Positions 42,673 to 52,930 of a DNA stretch of 64,000 nt are shown here, in pieces; positions within the stretch are counted from its first letter, which is position 1; each line of letters opens with the position of its first letter. This DNA comes from Saksenaea vasiformis B4078. Lineage: Eukaryota; Mucoromycota; Mucoromycetes; Mucorales; Saksenaeaceae. A program made the translations under genes and the position numbers. The stretch lies in the NCBI GenBank assembly GCA_000697055.1, contig JNDT01002384.1, positions 62,001-126,000 of the forward strand. The letters are read 5' to 3'. The notes beneath the pieces are model-generated. The model did not search any database and was not told where the DNA came from. It saw only the letters and a list, made by a program, of their open reading frames with translations.

Positions 42673-44659
42673 ATGGATAACAATGACGAGATCAACTCAT
42701 TCACTAATGATCAACTCGCTACTGCAGAGACGCCCACCATTCCTTATCCTGAACAGCAACAGGATATGAACTATTGCGAAATTAATGAACATGTCGTGGA
42801 AGAACAAGAGACTTTTATGGACGCGACAGGTGCCCCTAATACAGAGAGCGAAAGTGGCATTTTTGTTACTCCTACGGAGACAAACGTGGAGTCTACAGTA
42901 ACGTCTATAGCAACAACGGAAACAAGTGCAATGGCAGTCGACGATGCAATTACAAACGCAGAGACAACCACCGAGACCAATGCAGAAGTCATGTCAACAG
43001 AGAAAAACGAAAACACGTATGAAGCTACCGTCTTTGTGCATGACTTCTCCAAGTCTTGTACCCTTCTAGCTTCGACATATGATCGATATAACACAACCGT
43101 CAAAGAAACTTTGGAAGCCGAGGTGCAGCTCTTGCAGCAGAAGGCAGTAGCCTCAAATATGCATGACGCTAATAATTTTTTCCGCAATGCCAAATGGTAA
43201 GCGATGCAACAGTCCTGACTACGCTGCTCCAACGATCAATAGGTCTCCGGATGGCATGTGCTTGTTAACGAATTCTAACGACGATGTAGTACGACTGTTC
43301 AACTTGTAAGAGACGAAAGAAAGAACTCCTAAATGATACAGCATTGACACAGAAAATTAGGCCAGCTAACGTCTATGATGAAATGTCAACAGGTTTTTCT
43401 ATACAAACATGTGGTCTTTTTCTTTCTCACAAGTTATATTTAGATGATGGCCCGGAACCGCTGACCATGGAGCCGGCGTTATGTGTTCGGGAAGGCGAAT
43501 CTGTTTACGATTTTGAATGGTTTCCATCAATGAACTCACAAGGTATAAGAGATTTTTTTGTTGCATATAATTTACGTTCATTAAGATCCTGCGACATGGT
43601 GCTTTTTGACATCCGTTCGGGATCACCCTGTTCGATTATGGGATGTGAGTACGGGCAAAGTCCGTGCTTCTTACTCTGCCATCGACCATCAGGAACGTTT
43701 TATTGGACCAAATGTCATTCGATTTAACTTGGACGGATCAAAGTAAGGCAGAACTTAGAATATATGCCATTGAAATAATCGAACAGGATCTACTGTGGAT
43801 ATAATAATATGATTGAAGTTTTTGATACTCAGCGTCCAGGTCAGGAATCCCAAAAAATTCCTACGATACCAAATCGCAAAAGTAAAAAGGGACTGAAAGG
43901 TAAGATATGTTCCATCATTTTGTAGTCCGCTTATTCATCCTCCTAGGCCTTATCTCGTGTTTGGACTTCAGTCCCGATTACTCAGGGTTATATGCGGCTG
44001 GTTCTTATAGTCAATCGGTCGGAATTTACGATGAATTGAATAATGAGCTGTGTCTAAAGTTGACCGGCATAGAGGGTGGCGTGACTCAAGTTAGATTCTC
44101 GCTTGATGGCAGCCTGTTGTTCACTGCATCACGCCAATCAGATAGTATCCTATGTTGGGACATTCGTAATACCGCCAACGTGCTTTATGAACTGCCTAGG
44201 AAGGGAAAAACGAACCAACGCATTTCGTTTGACATCGATTCCACTGGATCAAAATTGGTGACAGCAGATAAGGTAAGTACAAAGATTTCATCAGATAAGC
44301 ACATGATCCTCATTGTATGTAGGATGGATGTGTATTGTTTTATGATCTGAAAACGGGTGGTGATAATGGAGAAGATCATGATAACGAGGATCGACGTTTG
44401 CTATCATTCCAAGCACATGAAGGTATGTAGATCGCCTTAGAAAGTTATGCGCTTGACATATTCCACGGTAGATATCGCAACCTGCGCAACATTCAACCCG
44501 ACTATCCCAATTATAGCTACCACATCAGGGCAACGAAAGTATTACGTTGGAAATGATAGCGAAGAGGAAGAAGATATGACAAATAGCGATGTTATCGACA
44601 ACAGCCTCAAAATCTGGCGGATACACGGTCAATATACATGGTACACATACGATATGTAG
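42673..44659 (+). CDS. WRAP53/TCAB1-like WD-repeat protein
   Basis: N-terminal acidic, Thr/Glu-rich tail (MDNNDEINSFTNDQLATAET), then a WD-repeat propeller after removal of several short introns. Diagnostic family strings are NFFRNAKWSPDGMCLLTNSN, REGESVYDFEWFPSM, GLISCLDFSPDYSGLYAAGS, GGVTQVRFSLDGSLLFTASR, QSDSILCWDIRNTANVLYEL, KGKTNQRISFDIDSTGSKLV and PTIPIIATTSGQRKYY, which follow the order seen in vertebrate TCAB1. Those proteins bind the CAB box of telomerase RNA and small Cajal-body RNAs; yeast Swt21 is the spliceosomal counterpart. An acidic insert (GNDSEEEEDMTNSD) precedes the final blade, as in the animal protein. Role here: nuclear RNP handling, inferred. Stop at 44657-44659. Confidence 0.87.
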
Positions 44660-44810
44660 ATTACACAAACATTATATACACTATAAAGTATGCAATAAAA
44701 CAATACAATACATTTGAAAGATATCCTTTGTTGACCGTTGTGCCTTCCTTTTAGGAAAACCCATCACTGTGTCAGAAAAGCGCACTGACGTGCCCAGAGT
44801 TATGCGTCCG

Positions 44811-45074
44811 TTATATTCTACTCAGCACGTCACGGCTCTCCGAGATTGACGGTAAAGCCGAAGGTTGCAGCAATCTATTTTTACCGATATCTACAGCTTT
44901 TAATGTCGAGTTAACTGGGTGTCGCGCGCTGCATTTAACAGATGGGAGAGCCGATGCAAATTTGCTATCATACTCGACCAGTTCCCTTGTAATAAGAAAA
45001 GAATCTGTATTATTATGTCCCACACTGCATTTACGATTGGAATCCGCCTTGCATGAGATAGCACGCTTCTTCAC
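44811..45074 (-). CDS. small hypothetical protein (87 aa)
   Basis: Frame from MKKRAISCKADSNRKCSVGH, basic and serine-rich, without a membrane segment or known motif, ending ISESRDVLSRI. It lies tail-to-tail with the WRAP53-like gene (151 bp apart). No upstream exon could be joined. It may be a real small disordered protein or a chance frame. Confidence 0.35.
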   Translation of the reverse strand: MKKRAISCKADSNRKCSVGHNNTDSFLITRELVEYDSKFASALPSVKCSARHPVNSTLKAVDIGKNRLLQPSALPSISESRDVLSRI

Positions 45075-45879
45075 TATCTTGTTACGTACCTGCCTCTATA
45101 TTTAAATGTGATCATACATGTTATTCGTTATTCACATATGAACGAATGTAGGCGCGTTTCTATTTGAAAGCAGTTGGGAACGGCCATCTAAGCCCTCCAA
45201 TATATTTGTGTCGTATGAAGAAGAGACTTGGGACCATGCTACCCTTTCGTTTCCATTATCATACCGAACACAGCTTAAACCCGTTTAAATTATAGATGCT
45301 TCAGTTAGACCCGTTGTAGTTATAACATTTTTGTCCAATTCAGAAAACATTGCTTCAACCGTTATAACCCCTCGTTAGTCATTTAGTTATGAGAAAGATC
45401 GGTGTAACCCCATTGTCGGGATAGCTGCCGCCGCTATCTACATCTCCTATTAGTCATTGTTGAATAGAACCAGACCTTTCACTGGATTGCATTTGACACT
45501 GAGGGTAAAACTTACTTTGTACCGTGGTTCCTAAAATCCTATAATACAAGAAAACGAAATCAATGTCGTACCTGACAGTCGTAGTACAAAAACATATCAT
45601 GCTGACTGTGAATGTCATCTCATCTTCTGATTAAGCACCGCTGGGGGAGCAATAATAACATACCGATATTCAAGACGTAATATAAAAATGACTAGAGCGT
45701 TTTATTAGTATTTTCACTCTCATTTCCGACAGTAAACCGGATTACAGTCTCGCTGTACTTGCATGCCCGGTTGTTTATATGTGCGAACATCACAGCCACT
45801 ATAGATAAGCAATAGGATAATACTGGAGACATATATACTTAGAAGATCTTTAGAACGCTGCAAGTTGATGCAGCGTACC
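45075..45879. other. intergenic, possible transposon debris
   Basis: A 189-codon minus-strand frame (46289-45720) overlaps the decayed transposase on the other strand and is its shadow. Between 45280 and 45440 there are repeated CCCGTT...GTTATAAC-type words that could be an eroded transposon end, but no matching inverted end was found. Confidence 0.35.
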
Positions 45880-46420
45880 GAAAATTCAAAAGTGGAAAGT
45901 CGCCGAAAGATGTGTATAAGACCGATCAGTTTCAGACGATGGATTGGTACAAAGGAACGGGGAGTAATGTAACAGTTGCTACAGTTCCGAACTGCTTTCT
46001 GACAACAGGAATTTTCTATGGCATTCCCGAAAGTAATCATACAGTAGAAACGGAGGAAGAGTTTATTTCGGCCGAAATTATAGCGAACCTTGGAGAGATT
46101 CACGGCGCATCCTGACACAGACTTTATGCCTGAATCGCAAGCGGAGGCGCTTGCTGTACACCCTCCTCTCTCGAACGATGACATCGCGAATGCTGTTACA
46201 GACATCAGAGGTGATTGAGACGACGACGAGGAGGAGGAAAATACAGAATCACAGTGGGGTGTACAGCACGAAGGAAAAGATTGATGCATTCAATACTGTA
46301 CTAGATAACCTCGAGAATGAAGACTGCCGGAGGTGAAACGGCGGCTTAGAAGGTTCCGAGAGAATGTGCTTTTGTCTGCAAACAGCAAGCAGACGGAAGT
46401 TGGTTGATTATTTTCTTACT
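45880..46420 (+). pseudogene. decayed pogo/Tigger-type transposase, C-terminal part
   Basis: The plus strand reads FQTMDWYKGTGSNVTVATVP then NCFLTTGIFYGIPES, matching the AW-x-V-x(n)-TI-x-NCF-x-x-xG segment found in the intact transposase at 20.1 kb, followed by an acidic stretch (DDDEEEENTESQW) like its tail. Frameshifts and stops break it at least three times, and the catalytic core is missing. It is a different, older subfamily than the complete element at 19.3-22.0 kb. Confidence 0.6.
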
Positions 46421-46441
46421 ACGGTGGAACACCGTAGTAAG
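46415..46441. other. perfect 12-bp hairpin
   Basis: CTTACTACGGTG, a 3-base spacer GAA, then the exact reverse complement CACCGTAGTAAG. It lies just after the decayed transposase. It could be a transposon subterminal structure, a terminator-like hairpin or a regulatory palindrome. Confidence 0.5.
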
Positions 46442-47308
46442 AGGAGTTAGTGACTACAAACTTACATCTCTTTGTTGGACTTGTTTCAGAGACATGAGCT
46501 CCCTTAAGAAAAAAATTCTCTTATCCTAGATAAACAGGGATCTCACCGTAACTTTGTTCTCGGCGTATCACTTTATTCAATTGGACTCCTTTTTTTTTTA
46601 CTCGAAAACAACCCCAACACTCAATCGTAAGGAGAAATTTATCAAGAGATATGACATTGGAAGCTTGCCATTTTGGTGCTCAAATGTTGATACACAACTT
46701 AATTTATCGCCGTACGTTGCTTTGCGTGAACTTGTATGGAAGCATAAAAAAAAGCACGACGAGCCTAGAGAGAGTTGGCATCCTGTTATCAGTAGAAGTT
46801 TCCAACATCACTATATCTGCATACATAGAAGAAATTGTGGAACAAGGTGAGATCTTTGTTACAAAAATAAATAAAGAGAAGGTCATATTTCACCTTTCGA
46901 TTTAACTTTTTTGGGAGAAACATATCCTTTTCCTACATAGCGCTGATAATAATTTCATAAATCTATCAGACGCAATGAATCACTCTATACGAGAAGATCT
47001 TTCCAGGCACGTAAGCGTAGCTTGACGCCAGGTCTACTGATGTCGGTGAAAATTTATCCTAAACGTCAACATATGTTACTTAACGTGTGGCACAGGTGTC
47101 GATAAGGAAACTACTAATTTAGCATCAGTGCCGTTTGATGCTCGTAAAGCAAAGTCAGAACTCTTTTAATTTGACTGATGGATGCTGAGTCTTGTGCGTT
47201 TGCATGAACGCTGGAATGGGGTCTCTTGTACCACATCAACGGTTAATTATTTTACCCTTAAGAAAGAGATTCTGCGCATGTGACCGGGATTGCCTTCAAC
47301 CTTCCAGG
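46442..47308. other. intergenic, no supported gene
   Basis: Two overlapping plus-strand frames (46554-46850, 46651-46905) look weakly coding (for example VALRELVWKHKKKHDEPRES) but have no domain and cannot be joined to one another. They may be relic sequence of the same transposon region. Confidence 0.35.
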
Positions 47309-47913
47309 ATGTCTCGACAATTCGGCTCAAGAAGTGTAAGGTTGTGTGCATTCTGTCAAGGGCAGTTTAAAACTTAATATTTGCCATGCTCCACACACAG
47401 GTCATTCCAACATCTTCACAATCGTTCTGCTCTTCTTGGAGAGACTAGTAGATCATTTTCTACGCCATCCCCATCTCACGATGATAACCATACACATCCT
47501 GTCCGATTACATATGGATGATGGCGATCTTGAATATATGGAAAGCCAGAGTGAAGAACGGATAACAGGTCTATCTGCGAAGGTTAAACTTCTGAAAAATG
47601 TAAGAAACTTTCGATACAAATCGCTTAGGCGCCTTATATCTTTTGGATCAGATCACTGGCAAGATTGGAGACGAAATCCGGTCTGGTAACAGCTTGCTGG
47701 AGACAATGGTATGGAAAAAGTACACAGTTACCCAGACTTTCCTTAACTCGTATGTGCTAGAACGACCAATTTTCAAACACAGGCTTCATTCTAAGCAAAA
47801 CGATGAACAAGTTCCAGATCATGGCATCAAAGGAGTCGGGAGCAACCATGTGCTATTTGATGTTTTTTATTGTGGTGATTGTTATTCTTTTCTATTACTG
47901 GTTTTTTAAATGA
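47309..47913 (+). CDS. BET1: Bet1-type Qc-SNARE
   Basis: ER-Golgi vesicle SNARE. Exon 1 encodes MSRQFGSRSV, then an intron (47341-47400) leads to RSFQHLHNRSALLGETSRSF, the usual variable N-terminus. The SNARE helix reads DDGDLEYMESQSEERITGLS then AKVKLLKN, continues after an intron ending GGATCAG as ITGKIGDEIRSGNSLLETM, and after a third intron as NDQFSNTGFILSKTMNKF. The central-layer glutamine sits in the MESQSEE to EIRSGN stretch as in Bet1. The C-terminal anchor is TMCYLMFFIVVIVILFYYWF, stop 47911-47913. About 135 residues, normal for the family. It should pair with Sed5, Bos1 and Sec22. Confidence 0.88.
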
Positions 47914-48811
47914 TATCATAATCAATACGACCTAACAAGGACATCTAATCTGTATTTATACATATGAAACGTTGCAGTAGCTGAATGACGAGGTACTTCA
48001 GCCAATGTCACCGGGCGATATTGGTCGGTGGGATATTAAAGGACATTTATTCTTGTCCTTAGGTAGTGTGAAAAAACATTCCACATATTAGCAGTAGCCA
48101 CATCCTCTCGATTGAGATACCGCATGGGTAAAATCGATTTGTGCAAGCCAGCATAGCACAGATCTTCAATATTTGGCCGTGTGCATCGGGATTGTTCTTT
48201 TGTATCTTCCATATACGTATTTGTCTTGTAACATATGCAGATTTTCGATGTTAGGAGCTCTCACGAAAAATGTAGGATGAGTCTAAAGACAACCATTCAA
48301 TTTAGAGTTCATTGACCAAAGTTCTTAATTACCTTTTAAGCTGTATGATCATCGCTTTTGTGGAGCTGACATCTTCCCTGCCTCGTTTCTAGAAACTAAT
48401 GTTCCCCTTGGGTAATAATACTATTTAGTCATTTTCTTCTTTACTACTCTCACTGGCAAAGGTTGGGATTGTTTTTCCCCACCTTGCTTTCTCTCGTGCG
48501 TCGTACCAAGGGTTACTCTAAACATAGTCTGTCATTAACAATGTTAGTCAAAGTCCGTTAAAGAGCGGCTGCACTTGTGTATGCTAGAGAAAACTTCACA
48601 GCATCCTTTGGTCTCTGGTCGGCAATAGTGGTTTGGTTCTGAACCATCCCGGTGGATGAATAAGCTGCCAGACAAAGCGCTGGTGAACGTGGCTATCTGC
48701 GTACAGATCCGTCTGAGTATGCCGGATTTTTCCTATGATTTTGTGTCTGTTTGAAATCACTCGGCGTCACTTCCGGATGAAGTCTGTGCTTCCAAATCGT
48801 ATGTTTACGTT
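47914..48811. other. intergenic, nothing recognised
   Basis: AT-rich and without coding frames. The part next to 48812 (read on the minus strand) still shows weak similarity to the tail of repeat copy A (ATTTGGA...CCGGAAGTG against ATTTGGA...CCTGAAGGG), so the repeat may extend leftward. Confidence 0.4.
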
Positions 48812-49004
48812 CATGCAATTATTTTGATGCTGCTCGAATAAATTTCCGTCCACTGGAGAGACCAAGTTCATGTAACTTGATTAATCTTCTGACGTAAAAA
48901 TGATGTACTAATGACTGCATATTCAATTCTTCTTGAGAGCAAAATTGGCTTTTCAGAGACGCAAGCTTTACTTAGAGTAGCGTAAAAAATAATTCAATAA
49001 ACAT
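48812..49004. repeat. dispersed repeat, copy in inverted orientation
   Basis: Starts CATGCAATTATTTTGATGC and ends TAGCGTAAAAAATAATTCAA to ACAT, the reverse complement of the inverted-repeat part seen at 13412 and 19138. The inner stretch (TTAATCTTCTGACGTAAAAA) matches copy B closely in reverse. About 190 bp, with both ends present. Confidence 0.7.
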
Positions 49005-49886
49005 ATGAAGGTGACATCCATGTATGCAGAATCTTTACACTATGTCACTGACGACAATCAACCTTCTGTCCAATCAAGAAGGTGACTATGTGTCGACTAT
49101 CTTACTTCAATAGCGGCTTACTTTTTGACAATGTAAAATAGAATTGTACATCTTTTCAACGTGAAGATTGAAGTGATCCCAGCGATTTGACTATACTTCC
49201 TTGTTCTGTTCTCTCCACAGTGTTGCTATCAAGCACGATTGAACAGCATGCTCAGGGGCATTGCCATTCAACCGGAGTTTCTATGATGTTCGGTGACAGC
49301 ATGTCATGACTTTTAGCAGTGGTATTCGACAGTTACAATGTAGAGAGATGTTGCACAATTATAAACTACGTTGCATCCCCAATATATACGCTGCTACGGG
49401 GATCCAATAACACTGTATCATTAAATAAGCGTGGAGGATATGTAGTATAGAAATAATTAGAACGCACGGAAACTTATATGCGATACTGATCTTCAGAGAA
49501 GGTGCATTATGAAAGGTGAAGATCTACACTGAGCCTCAGCCGTCCCAAAAGAGAAGTGTTTCGACAGGTGTGTTCGATCGCTCTTACAAACTGACTAGAG
49601 TTCTTTATCTGTCTGCTTCCCGTCGGGAATCAAAACTGTTCTCCTGGGATCAGCCGTCTTAGTTAACATGGAGTTAGACAATAGCGCAAGATTTGTCAGG
49701 AACAACAGCAGCTTAGCCGTCGTCTCAAATGTTAGTAAACTATTAATTACAGGTGCTCGATGGTTTTTTGGTAAGCAAAGGAAGTCTTCTTAAGAATAGT
49801 AAGTGGTTAAGTTTTAAGGCCGTCGAAAATTTTGGGGTAGGATTCAAAGATAAAAAGACCGCGGCTTTTGTACCCGTATAGCAAAA
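49005..49886. other. intergenic upstream of the bZIP gene
   Basis: No coding frame. It probably holds the promoter of the bZIP gene, but no clear TATA or operator was identified. Confidence 0.4.
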
Positions 49887-50924
49887 ATGGACGCTGGACA
49901 ACGATACACATTTCAATACTTTGACCAAGAGAGCGATTTTGGCGTGGAAAATGAGAATGGCGAACGAATTCGCAAACGAAAGCGCCCTGGGCGAAAACCA
50001 AATCCACCTTCATTACAAGTGCGCCGCGCTCAGAATCGAGAAGCCCAGAAAGCATTTCGGGCGAGGGAACAGTTACGTAAGCAAGCAAAGGAACTCCAAT
50101 GGTTGCAAGATGCGCGGGAACTTGAAGATCTTCGCAAACGAGTTGCACAGGCTGAGTATGAAGCCAACTACTTGAAAGGCTATGCTTTACACATGACCAA
50201 ACGATGTATTGATCGGTTTGGATGGATGCCACAACCATGGTGCGAGATTCCCAAAAAGAACAAGAATAATTCTACTGCTAGCAATGTACCTACTATATTG
50301 AAAAGTATGCTGGATGAAAATGACCAGTACATTGCTGGCAGAGATGGGTCACAGAAGGGGCAGCCGCAACTACCGTCCAGTCCAATACTATCAGAAACCT
50401 CACACACATCCCTCATATCAACACAGCAAAAACACGCGGTCTCTGTTTATAGAATATTAAATGAACCACCAACTATGAAGAGTACTGAAGAACTTGCAGA
50501 TTTACCGCCATTGCAAGCCCTGCATATCATTCGACTCCAACTTAAGATTGGAAGCATCCTAGGCAACGCATACAACACCCTTTTAACCCCTAGTAAGTAC
50601 AACTTAAGTTACACATCATAGTAACAAAATCATGCAGCCGAACTTCAACAACATATTCCTCACGATATGCGGGTTGACTATGTACCTAATCCTGCTATGC
50701 GAGACCGCTTAATCCTCTTTCAGGGACTATATGATCCTGATGAATGTTTTCAGATATTATCCTCAACAACTGTTTTCTCTGGCGGTGATGTGGCGAACGG
50801 GTTGAATTGGTCATTACATCCATATTTCAAGGAGAAGTACTGGTTCCTTTCGCACCATGTCATGGAGCCATGTCGAATTCCGATGGACCCCATTGAACGT
50901 GAAGTTTTGATTGGAGGTGGATGA
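49887..50924 (+). CDS. bZIP transcription factor (AP-1/Pap1-like) with DUF3425-like tail
   Basis: Starts MDAGQRYTFQYFDQESDFGV. The basic region (residues about 33-62) reads PSLQVRRAQNREAQKAFRAR, with the NxxAQxxFR core of the fungal Yap1/Pap1 class that binds TGACGTCA or TTACTAA-type sites, followed by a leucine-zipper-like helix (ELQWLQDARELEDLRKRVAQ). The C-terminal half, after an intron (about 50592-50637), contains VDYVPNPAMRDRLILFQGLY and LNWSLHPYFKEKYWFLSHHV, matching the DUF3425 domain often found C-terminal to fungal bZIPs. No Yap1-type cysteine-rich redox domain is seen, so a direct Yap1 role is unlikely. About 330 residues. Confidence 0.87.
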
Positions 50925-52474
50925 TATGCGAGAATAAACCGAAATCCCATTTTTCAGCACTTTCGTATTCCGAAGTGTCAAAATGGGAACAAAGATGTTG
51001 GTTTCGCGGCGAACTTCATTTACAGAAGTCATCTCTGACACAATCAAAACATCACCTCTAGATCCTATTCATTCCCTTTAGGGCTTTTCTCTAAGGGCGA
51101 TAGTTCTCTCAGAACCACAAGTCTTGTGCAGAATGGGCGTTTGTACAATGCTGTATTACATTCTTTCTACCTCGCTCTATGTATTCTTTGCGTGTGGCAT
51201 TGGATACTAGACAATAACTATAACTCATGATGGAGTACGGTGTCGGGTTATTTGTCATCCTGTAGCATTATCAGTCGATAATAAGAGAAGCTTATTCACA
51301 AACCACCAACTTGCTTGTACTTGCTGGAACTTTTTCATTCTCGTCAACTTATCGTTCAATTTTAGATAAGCAACGTAGACGTATGGAGGCAATATGTCGA
51401 GAGTAATTTAAGATATACACAGGACAAGAAGCGATTTTTATAAATCGTTACTATAACGTCTTTACGACCTAAACGCTTCCCGAATTACAATGTTCCTCAT
51501 ACAAGAGCAAATAGCACTTACTTTCTCTATTTCAGTTGCAGTACGCGCAACCGACTTTGTGTCTGCGATCAATATGAATCTAACAAAAGGATCCAGCAAG
51601 TCGATCGACACTAGCCGCAAATTTTTGGAGAATCTTGTAAACCTGTATCTTTAGTTAAGATCTGATTAAATACAGAATATAATCACGGTGCTTGATCGAC
51701 TGCTTTAAGAATATATTCACGATAACATAAAATAAAGCCACGGGGGGATTTCTGGCAAAAGGATGTAGCAAGACAAATGGCTCATCTGGAACAAGTTCAA
51801 TCAATGGATTAGATGTGAATACACATGTGGATGGACATTACTGCTATTGAGATACAATTATTATTATCGATTGTTGGACACAGTGACAATCAAGTGTGTC
51901 ATACTTCTTCTGCTAACAGACTAGTACGCTTAGCGTTAGATCTGGTGAGCAGATTACATACGACTATATGTAGACACAAATTTCCAAAGGTACAAGCATT
52001 CTAAATTGATTGTTACGCTCTATTAATTAAGCCAGCTCCTCTAAACTGCATGACTTCTAAAGATAAATGTCGAATGAAAAAGATTTATTGTGTATCCCTT
52101 CGACCGAATCCATGGAGAGCCATACTTGTAGCTAGAACGTTCATCCTTTAAACACTTCATTTTCCTTAAATGGCACGATCCACTTCCATCATTTTTGCTA
52201 TACTAGATTCTCTTCCCCTCCTCTATACGGACACGTCCTTTAGAAACGAGAACGGAATTCTAAACTTAGCCAATCGAATCGAGCGAAAGAAAAAACTAAG
52301 GACAAAACTCGGCCAATGGAAGGGGGGTGTATCCCTCCGTGCCGCTTTATTCGAAGCTAATGGAAGGCGACACGAAAACTTCCTCTCAGAGCTGTGCAAT
52401 GACCAAGCAGGATACTGAGGAGGTATCTACACGAAAATTTAAGAACCGATAAAATACGTGAAAAGCTGAATAAC
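50925..52474. other. intergenic, with one possible small ORF
   Basis: AT-rich. The best coding-like piece is 51490-51654 (+), 54 codons ending VRATDFVSAINMNLTKGSSK and a short tail; it has no partner exon or domain. The plus frame 52170-52418 has no recognisable feature. Confidence 0.35.
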
Positions 52475-52930
52475 CTACCACAGCAATTGCCCTTCTGAGC
52501 CTTGCACATGCCGAACCGGGTTTGGTTGGCCAGCAAATTGTTGATCGAGCTTGTATGTGCTCGTGTGTTGAGAGTTGAACGGTGCAAATGGGTTTTTGTC
52601 CGCAGAGACCACCATGGAAATTCCTTTCAAAGCGATGTTTTGTGAAGCATTGATATCTCTGCCCATGGTGGTACAACCTCTAGATAGACTAGGACACTCT
52701 GGATTGGCGCAACACACCTCTCCGTTGCTTTTCACGATTCTACCCTCCGGCGTTCTGTACTTCTGTAATTGCGTTGGCTTCAGGCACCAATGGTAAGTCT
52801 TATTTGTTTTTCCTTGTAACCATTGTAATGTCGGTTATCTACTAAGTCGAAACGGTGAAGTTCGTGAGACTCGGTGTACTGTTGTATTCTTGTGAAAAAG
52901 AACGAGGAACTATTTTATTAAAAATCCCTC
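52475..52930 (-). pseudogene. decayed Fanzor/TnpB-like nuclease, C-terminal part
   Basis: The frame open from 52834 to 52475 reads TNKTYHWCLKPTQLQKYRT, then GEVCCANPECPS (the second half of a zinc ribbon) and TTMGRDINASQNIALKG, the RuvC-III motif with aspartate and NAxxNI that marks TnpB and its eukaryotic Fanzor relatives, then a polar tail. Just upstream (to about 52930) another frame reads EYNSTPSLTN, where intact relatives have a D/E-Y-x-T-S-x-x-C-x-x-C stretch, so the first zinc-ribbon cysteine pair is lost and the frame is broken. RuvC-I and RuvC-II were not found upstream. An RNA-guided nuclease origin is inferred from family motifs; this copy should be inactive. Confidence 0.65.

Noticed and set aside
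42771..43232. 153-codon minus-strand frame over the WRAP53-like N-terminus
   Set aside because: It lies antisense to the low-complexity Thr/Glu-rich tail and has no independent features.
45720..46289. 189-codon minus-strand frame
   Set aside because: It is the shadow of the plus-strand transposase relic. Its serine and cysteine runs come from the acidic repeat on the other strand.
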